A stretch of 27,711 nucleotides of DNA, from contig DASYRL010000080.1 of NCBI GenBank assembly GCA_036004445.1, positions 1 to 27,711 on the forward strand, written 5' to 3'. The notes under the pieces are model-generated. The model was not told the origin of the DNA. It did no database searches and saw only the letters and a program-made list of their open reading frames with translations. The DNA is from DASXUC01 sp036004445. Lineage in GTDB: Bacteria; Sysuimicrobiota; Sysuimicrobiia; Sysuimicrobiales; Kaftiobacteriaceae. Within the stretch, counting starts at the first letter, position 1; each line of letters starts with the position of its first letter. The position numbers and the translations under genes are program-made. Shown piece after piece: positions 23,777 through 27,711 of the stretch.

Positions 23777-24300
23777 CAGGCGGGTTCGGTGAAGGCCGGT
23801 TCCTGAGGTTCGGTCACCGCCGTGTCGCGCTCCCAGCCCTCGTTCTCCAGCTTGATGTGCTGGATGGCGACCGCATTGGCGTTGGCGTCGAGGTCGGGGA
23901 GCGCCTGAAACTCTGAGACCCAACAACGGAAGACCTTGTAGGCGAGCGCGAGCTGGCCGGCTTCGTTGTAGACTTCGAGAATGATGTCCTTCCGAAAGTC
24001 CTGCAGCGAGACTTCCGCGCCGAGACCCGCGCCAAAGTTCCAGACCTTGTTTGCCCACCGCTCGAACTCGGGATCGTGCGTGACGCCCCGCTCCAAGGTG
24101 ATGGCTTCGTACTTGGTGCGGCCCGGGGACTTGCGGCCGGTGCTGGGGTCCCCGCCCTCACGGTGTTCGACGACTTCCGTGCTGCGTTTCAGCGAGCCCA
24201 CTTTGCTCACGCCGGCCACGTAGCGGCCGTCCCACTTCACGCGGAACTTGAAGTTCTTGTAGGGATCGAACCGCTGGGTATTGACACTGAACTGTGCCAT
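23776..24300 (-). CDS. eCIS inner tube protein (Afp1/Pvc1-like)
   Basis: This 174-residue protein is typical of the 'conserved phage tail region protein' tube family. FDPYKNFKFRVKWDGRYVAG at 12-31, then KVGSLKRSTEVVEHREGGDP, KYEAITLERGVTHDPEFERW and VSEFQALPDLDANANAVAIQ are family landmarks. Hexamers stack to form the lumen that holds cargo. It has its own strong Shine-Dalgarno (GAGGGAGGG at 24314-24306) after a 43-base spacer, unlike the overlapping genes downstream, consistent with high demand. It is the only simple tube gene in the window, whereas Afp/PVC loci carry two. The short acidic/Pro tail (EPQEPAFTEPA) is a minor extension. Confidence 0.95.
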   Translation of the reverse strand: MAQFSVNTQRFDPYKNFKFRVKWDGRYVAGVSKVGSLKRSTEVVEHREGGDPSTGRKSPGRTKYEAITLERGVTHDPEFERWANKVWNFGAGLGAEVSLQDFRKDIILEVYNEAGQLALAYKVFRCWVSEFQALPDLDANANAVAIQHIKLENEGWERDTAVTEPQEPAFTEPA

Positions 24301-24305
24301 CGTCG

Positions 24306-24314
24306 CCCTCCCTC
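24306..24314 (-). promoter_or_regulatory. Strong ribosome binding site of the tube gene
   Basis: GAGGGAGGG, 5 bases before the ATG at 24300, in a 43-base spacer between sheath and tube. Confidence 0.7.
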
Positions 24315-24343
24315 GTTCTCAGCTCGATTCAGGCCGGTCCGCG

Positions 24344-25867
24344 TCAGGTCTGGATCTGTCCCGCCATCTGCTGGATCTTGATGATGACGAACTCCGCCGG
24401 CTTGAGCGGGGCGAATCCGACCAGGATATTGACGATGCCGCGGTTGACGTCGTCCTGCGTTGTCGTCTCGCGGTCGCACTTTACAAAGTAGGCCTCCCGC
24501 GGCGTGCGTCCGGCGAAGGCGCCCTGGCGGAAGAGGCTCTGCATGAACGCGCCGATGTTCAGACGGATCTGCGCCCAGAGCGGCTCGTCGTTGGGCTCGA
24601 AGACGACCCACTTTGTGCCACGGTAGAGGCTTTCTTCGAGGAACAACGCCACGCGGCGGACGGGGATGTACTTCCATTCCGATCCCCGCTCGTCGTTGCC
24701 GTTTATGGTGCGAGCTCCCCAGACCACTGTCCCGTACACCGCGAACTGGCGGACGCAGTTGATACCCAGCGGGTTCAGCGTTCCGTTTTCCCGATCGGTC
24801 AGCGGCCGCCGGACGCCGTTGGCTCCGGTGAGACTCGCGTCGATGCCCGCCGGGGCTTTGAAGACGCCCCGGGTGGCGTCAGTACGGGCGTAGAGGCCGG
24901 CGACAAAACCGCTGGGGGGGAATGCGCGCAGACGGTTTTCCTGCAGTGGATCCGGCGCCATGATCCACGGGAAATAGAAGGCGGCATTGGTCGAGTCCGC
25001 GCCGGTGAGCGCGCCGGGCGGCCCCGGCTGCAGGGAACTGAGCGTCGCTCCTTCCTCGCAGTCCACGATCAGGAACGCCCGCTTCTCCCGGCAGTAGGCC
25101 TGCAGCAGCGCGAGGGGCGCGACGTTGGTCTGCCCGGCGATGATCACGAGGTTGAAGAGATCCACGCGATCCAACAGCCGGATGGCCGCGGTGGCCGTTG
25201 CCGGATTCAGGTCCGACTCGAACCCGGCGGTATTGGGTTCGAGGATGGTGCCGTCCGCGCCGCCGGCCAGTTGCGGGGATGGCGCGCCGGTATCGTTGGG
25301 CGGCGTTGTAGCCCCGCCGACCACCGCGGCGTTGACGAACGCCGACTCTGTGTTCACGACCGATTCGACGGCACGCCGATCGCCGGGCAGCATGGAGAGG
25401 TTCTCGAAGCTCTCCACGGTGATCTCAGCGGTTGGGGTTTCAAAGAAGACCACCTGCAACCGAAACCGCGTGGCATCGTCGCTGCGGCGGCGTGTCGCAA
25501 TCCCGTAGCGACCGGACCAGGCGCCGGGGTTCTTTGCGGTGAGTGTGAGGACGCCATCCAGCGTGATGGCTCCAGGGGTCGCCGGACTGGGGTCCGGGGT
25601 TTTCGCGGCCAGCCGGACGACGTATGCGTCTTGGCCGCCATTGGCGAAGAAGTGGTTGACCGCGTAACTGAGCGCGCTTTGCCGGTGCAGCCCACCATAG
25701 TGGCGTTCGTAGTCCTGCCAGCTCAGAATCCGCTGCGCGCGATCGATGGGGCCCCTGGTAGCCCAGCCCACAAAGACCGCGATCGAGGTGCTCACGCCCG
25801 TAATCGTGCGGACCCCGCTCGGGATCTCCTCGATGTACACGCCTGGATACGTCGGTGTGATAGGCAT
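24344..25867 (-). CDS. eCIS contractile tail sheath protein (Afp2-4/Pvc2-4-like)
   Basis: This is a 507-residue protein. The N-terminus YPGVYIEEIPSGVRTITGVS with AVFVGWATRGP and LSYAVNHFFANGG is the standard sheath start. A variable, beta-rich outer domain occupies about 90-300. The conserved C-terminus includes PLGINCVRQFAVYGTVVWGA, RRVALFLEESLYRGTKWVVF, IGAFMQSLFRQGAFAGRTP and GFAPLKPAEFVIIKIQQMAG, containing the handshake strands of contractile sheaths. It contracts to drive the tube. SD GGGAGG (25880-25875) lies 7 bases from the ATG. Only one sheath gene is present, where Afp/PVC have three. It is coded just upstream of the tube, the universal order. Confidence 0.96.
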   Translation of the reverse strand: MPITPTYPGVYIEEIPSGVRTITGVSTSIAVFVGWATRGPIDRAQRILSWQDYERHYGGLHRQSALSYAVNHFFANGGQDAYVVRLAAKTPDPSPATPGAITLDGVLTLTAKNPGAWSGRYGIATRRRSDDATRFRLQVVFFETPTAEITVESFENLSMLPGDRRAVESVVNTESAFVNAAVVGGATTPPNDTGAPSPQLAGGADGTILEPNTAGFESDLNPATATAAIRLLDRVDLFNLVIIAGQTNVAPLALLQAYCREKRAFLIVDCEEGATLSSLQPGPPGALTGADSTNAAFYFPWIMAPDPLQENRLRAFPPSGFVAGLYARTDATRGVFKAPAGIDASLTGANGVRRPLTDRENGTLNPLGINCVRQFAVYGTVVWGARTINGNDERGSEWKYIPVRRVALFLEESLYRGTKWVVFEPNDEPLWAQIRLNIGAFMQSLFRQGAFAGRTPREAYFVKCDRETTTQDDVNRGIVNILVGFAPLKPAEFVIIKIQQMAGQIQT

Positions 25868-25874
25868 CAGAAAG

Positions 25875-25880
25875 CCTCCC
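25875..25880 (-). promoter_or_regulatory. Strong ribosome binding site of the sheath gene
   Basis: GGGAGG, 7 bases before the ATG at 25867, in a 32-base spacer. It fits a need for many sheath copies. Confidence 0.7.
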
Positions 25881-25899
25881 TGTAGCGGTCCTGTGCCGC

Positions 25900-26298
25900 T
25901 TATGCTGTTGCCTTCCGTCCAACGAGGATCTCAACGGCCGCGGGTTTGTCGACGCCTACCATGTTGGTGAAGACGAATGCGTTCTGGGTCGTGCCAAGTA
26001 GCCCGACCGCGCCCGTGCCAATGAACAAGTGGAGCGCGTCGAGTTTCACCGCGCTACCGCCGTCGACGGCGTAGGTGAGGTTGCCGTCGTAGAGGCTGGA
26101 TTTGACGAGCAGGAAGGCCACCTGACCGGACCCACCAGGCTGGACCTGGACCGTGGCCGTCCCCGGAGTGGTGGTGTCGCCGCCCGGCACCGTCACCGTG
26201 ATGACGTCATACGCCTCCACGTCCAGCGATTGCGAGGCCCCTTCGCCCGGGCCACCAGCGACTTGAATGGTCAGGCTCCAGTTGAGCTTCTCCGGCAT
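25900..26298 (-). CDS. Small unknown protein upstream of the sheath
   Basis: This 132-residue protein is of beta-rich composition: strands such as LNWSLTIQVAGGP, DVITVTVPGGDTTTPGTATV, QVAFLLVKSSLYDGNLTYAV and QNAFVFTNMVGV, with almost no charged helices and no signal peptide. The terminal VDKPAAVEILVGRKATA resembles a folded beta end. A GGAGGG Shine-Dalgarno (26310-26305) lies 6 bases from the ATG, and the next gene is the sheath after a 32-base spacer, so it belongs to the high-output part of the operon. I do not recognise the family. Position and expression signals suggest a structural or decorating subunit, but this is inference. Confidence 0.85.
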   Translation of the reverse strand: MPEKLNWSLTIQVAGGPGEGASQSLDVEAYDVITVTVPGGDTTTPGTATVQVQPGGSGQVAFLLVKSSLYDGNLTYAVDGGSAVKLDALHLFIGTGAVGLLGTTQNAFVFTNMVGVDKPAAVEILVGRKATA

Positions 26299-26304
26299 GG
26301 CCGT

Positions 26305-26310
26305 CCCTCC
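26305..26310 (-). promoter_or_regulatory. Strong ribosome binding site, small protein upstream of sheath
   Basis: GGAGGG, 6 bases before the ATG at 26298. It fixes this start and contrasts with overlapping genes further along the operon. Confidence 0.7.
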
Positions 26311-26334
26311 GCGCCACAGAGATTCGCACGCCTG

Positions 26335-26712
26335 TTACAGCGCGCGAGTTCGGATCGCCGCACGGATCGCATCGAGCAGCCCCGCGGGAGAGGCTTCCCC
26401 CAGCGGGAGCCGATGAGGCCGCAGTTCGTGCAGAAAGGCCTGGCGGCCGTCGACGGTGACACCAAGGATCTTCAGATGCGGGTACTCGCTGAGGAGGTGC
26501 GTGCCGATGCCAGGGAACTCGGGATCGTGCAGCCCGAGGATGACGACATCGGCGTGGCTCTGACCCGCCGCCATGAGCAGCCCGACTGCGCCCGTCAATT
26601 CGCCAACCACTTCCATGTCGGGCTGATCCGTGATCACTTGCCTGAAGACGTCGCGCAGCAACGGCGGCATCTCCGCCAACAGAATCCGGATCCGCTGCAA
26701 TGCGGACTCCAC
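26335..26712 (-). CDS. Degenerate stand-alone receiver-like protein
   Basis: The 125-residue protein from GTG 26712 has receiver-domain order: IRILLAEMPPLLRDVFRQVI, MEVVGELTGAVGLLMA, ADVVILGLHDPEFPGIGTHL, PHLKILGVTV and a C-terminal ASPAGLLDAIRAAI helix. The phospho-acceptor position is Gly60 (DVVILG instead of DVVLLD), the acidic pair at the N-terminus is reduced to AE, and no conserved Lys is visible. There is no helix-turn-helix. The start is ambiguous: TTG at 26700 has GGAG 6 bases upstream and would begin right at the receiver fold, while GTG 26712 lacks a clear SD. It probably works as a protein-interaction module rather than a phosphorylated switch. It may partner with the adjacent NarL-like regulator. 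Confidence 0.85.
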   Translation of the reverse strand: MESALQRIRILLAEMPPLLRDVFRQVITDQPDMEVVGELTGAVGLLMAAGQSHADVVILGLHDPEFPGIGTHLLSEYPHLKILGVTVDGRQAFLHELRPHRLPLGEASPAGLLDAIRAAIRTRAL

Positions 26713-26817
26713 GGTGAGACTTGCGACCAGTTTAGGAACCGCGCCGACAAACGAGAATGGACCGTGAGGTACAAAAGAGGTCCAGCGGAGGATCTAGACT
26801 TGCTGGGGATCCTGGAT
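26713..26817. other. Intergenic spacer between the two regulator genes
   Basis: This 105-base stretch is the longest spacer inside the operon. It holds an 8-base direct repeat (GGATCTAG on the plus strand at 26790-26797 and 26814-26821, the second entering the regulator's stop). I see no U-tract hairpin, so no intrinsic terminator. An internal promoter could lie here but I find no convincing -35/-10 pair. Confidence 0.4.
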
Positions 26818-27492
26818 CTAGTCTCGGGGAACCGTCTCGAGGGCAGATGCGGGGAAGGCACCGGGCCGGGCATGTCGGACCAGTGTTGCCGCCTCACCGC
26901 GCCGGCGCACCCGCAGCTTCTCCAGGATATTGTGCACGTGGTTCTTGACAGTCCGGGTTTCGATCAGCAGGTGTTTGGCAATTTCCTTGTTGGAGAGCCC
27001 CCGGTCGATGAGTCCGACGACCTCTCGTTCCCGAGGAGTCAAGTGCGCCGCGGCGATGCCGGACGTGTTGGACGGCGCCAGAGCCGCGACCCGCCGCAAG
27101 AGCGTTGCCGCGATGCGCGGAGAACAATGCGCCTGGCCATTGGCGGCGCCGTGAATGGCGTTGATCAGATCCTCCACAGATCCATCGCGGGGAACGTACC
27201 CGGCCGCGCCTGCCTCCGCGCAGGCCACGACCTCGTCTTCCGTCTCGAGCACGCCGAGTGCGATGAGTTTCGCGTGAGGCGCTGCCATGGCCATCGCCCG
27301 CAGGCTGACCAGGCCGCGGGGCGCGGCTATGTGAAAGAGAATGATGTCGGCGTCCACCGCACAGGCAGCCCGCAGCGATTCCTGCGAATCATCCGTGGTC
27401 CCGACCACCTGCACGTCGTGCTGTCGCGAGAGGATGTAGGCGAGTCCCTCCCGGTACAAACGCGTATCGTCGACGATAAGCACCCGCAGCAC
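26818..27492 (-). CDS. NarL/LuxR-family transcriptional regulator with degenerate receiver
   Basis: This 224-residue protein starts at GTG 27492 with a G-rich Shine-Dalgarno (GGGGGG about 7 bases upstream). Residues 1-118 have a response-regulator fold: VLIVDDTRLYREGLAYI keeps the acidic pair D8/D9, but the phospho-acceptor site is His54 (DADIILFHIA) and the usual Lys is Arg102 (YVPRDGS). Residues about 148-205 form a LuxR-type HTH (LTPREREVVGLIDRGLSNKE, then IAKHLLIETRTVKNHVHNIL), with the recognition helix intact. It probably binds DNA and controls the eCIS operon directly downstream. The receiver is likely insensitive to phosphorylation, so its signal may be another ligand or protein, possibly the receiver-like protein encoded next. 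Confidence 0.92.
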   Translation of the reverse strand: MLRVLIVDDTRLYREGLAYILSRQHDVQVVGTTDDSQESLRAACAVDADIILFHIAAPRGLVSLRAMAMAAPHAKLIALGVLETEDEVVACAEAGAAGYVPRDGSVEDLINAIHGAANGQAHCSPRIAATLLRRVAALAPSNTSGIAAAHLTPREREVVGLIDRGLSNKEIAKHLLIETRTVKNHVHNILEKLRVRRRGEAATLVRHARPGAFPASALETVPRD

Positions 27493-27542
27493 TGGCCGAC
27501 CCCCCGAGCGTTGTGAGATGCGGTCGCTGGCGACGGGACAGT

Positions 27543-27556
27543 AGAATTTGAATTCT
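27543..27556. promoter_or_regulatory. Perfect 14-bp dyad, possible operator
   Basis: AGAATT, two bases, AATTCT forms an exact inverted repeat about 50 bp before the GTG start of the NarL-like gene. It is AT-rich in an otherwise GC-rich setting, so it could be an operator or promoter core. Confidence 0.35.
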
Positions 27557-27596
27557 CTGCTGTTCGTGACACCTGTGAAAAATCCTGCTAGGCAAA

Positions 27597-27614
27597 ACCA
27601 AACATCAGTTTGGT
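27597..27614. promoter_or_regulatory. Perfect 7-bp inverted repeat with 4-bp spacer, possible operator
   Basis: ACCAAAC, ATCA, GTTTGGT forms an exact inverted repeat about 105 bp upstream of the NarL-like gene. Its length and symmetry suit a dimeric HTH protein. It has no T-tract on either side, so it does not look like a terminator. Confidence 0.35.
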
Positions 27615-27711
27615 AATGACCCGGCTGCGGGGAAATGAGCCACGCGCCCAGGGCGGCCGAAACGCCGCGGTCGAATCCACCGCCGGCTGCGCGAAGCGGG
27701 CAGTGAAGCGT

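Larger units (their letters stand above)
27493..27711. other. Leader region upstream of the regulator and eCIS operon
   Basis: No gene is supported in this 219-base stretch. It is less G+C-rich around 27540-27616 than its surroundings and contains two perfect dyads, at 27543-27556 and 27597-27614. A minus-strand TTCACA element (near 27580) could serve as a -35 box, but the -10 region is poor. It is the likely promoter-operator area of the operon. Confidence 0.45.

Noticed and set aside
24281..25885. A 534-codon plus-strand open frame opposite the sheath
   Set aside because: It is exactly antisense to the sheath gene; D/R/G-rich shadow composition.
26713..26817. Intrinsic terminator between the regulator genes
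   Set aside because: Repeats of GGATC are present but no GC stem followed by a T-tract on either strand.
1..27711. tRNA genes, CRISPR arrays or long repeats
   Set aside because: No cloverleaf-like segment, no regularly spaced repeats and no long direct repeats were seen on reading both strands; a computed scan was not possible.

Overview
The window is almost filled by one minus-strand gene cluster, read from high to low coordinates, that encodes an extracellular contractile injection system (eCIS; the Afp/PVC/MAC family of phage-tail-like particles) with three putative cargo proteins. By eye the DNA is roughly two-thirds G+C with matching third-position bias, which suggests a high-GC environmental bacterium. 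The sequence alone does not let me name a phylum. No tRNA, rRNA, CRISPR array or plus-strand gene could be supported.

Layout in transcription order. (1) About 27490-26335: a NarL/LuxR-type regulator, then a stand-alone receiver-like protein; both lack the phospho-acceptor aspartate. (2) 26298-23776: a small unknown protein, the tail sheath and the inner tube, each with its own short spacer and strong Shine-Dalgarno. (3) 23776-18840: a gp26-like baseplate protein with two CxxC pairs, a proline-rich linker-type protein, a Pvc16-like tail cap protein (DUF4255), a Pvc15-like AAA+ ATPase and a small conserved-type protein. (4) 18843-14411: three consecutive proteins with the DUF4157 (HELAH) domain typical of eCIS cargo, each with a different C-terminal part. 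(5) 14411-4152: the hub, spike and baseplate: Pvc7-like tube initiator, separate LysM protein, gp27-like hub, separate gp5-like OB spike, PAAR-like tip, gp25-like wedge, two large J/gp6-like baseplate proteins, and a tail-protein-I-like protein with a beta-helical C-terminus. (6) 4141-485: a large DUF6519 plus parallel beta-helix protein (probable fibre or surface protein) and a small coiled-coil plus beta-sandwich protein. (7) 437-1: a decayed transposase C-terminus, marking the edge of the cluster.

How the genes would work together: tube and sheath stack on a baseplate made from the gp26/gp25/J/tail-I group around a gp27-gp5-PAAR spike. The Pvc16-like protein caps the particle, the ATPase assists assembly or cargo handling, and the beta-helix proteins decorate the baseplate. 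DUF4157 proteins would be loaded and delivered. Most genes are translationally coupled by ATGA or TGATG overlaps, indicating a single operon.

Most notable points: two of the three DUF4157 proteins carry a second zinc-protease motif (HEAIH in one; a full metzincin HExxHxxGxxH followed by a candidate Met-turn and a C-terminal membrane helix in the other). The third has an unrecognised ten-cysteine C-terminal region. Subunits fused in Afp/PVC (Pvc7 and Pvc8) are split here. No tape-measure gene is visible. Both regulators have non-phosphorylatable receiver sites.
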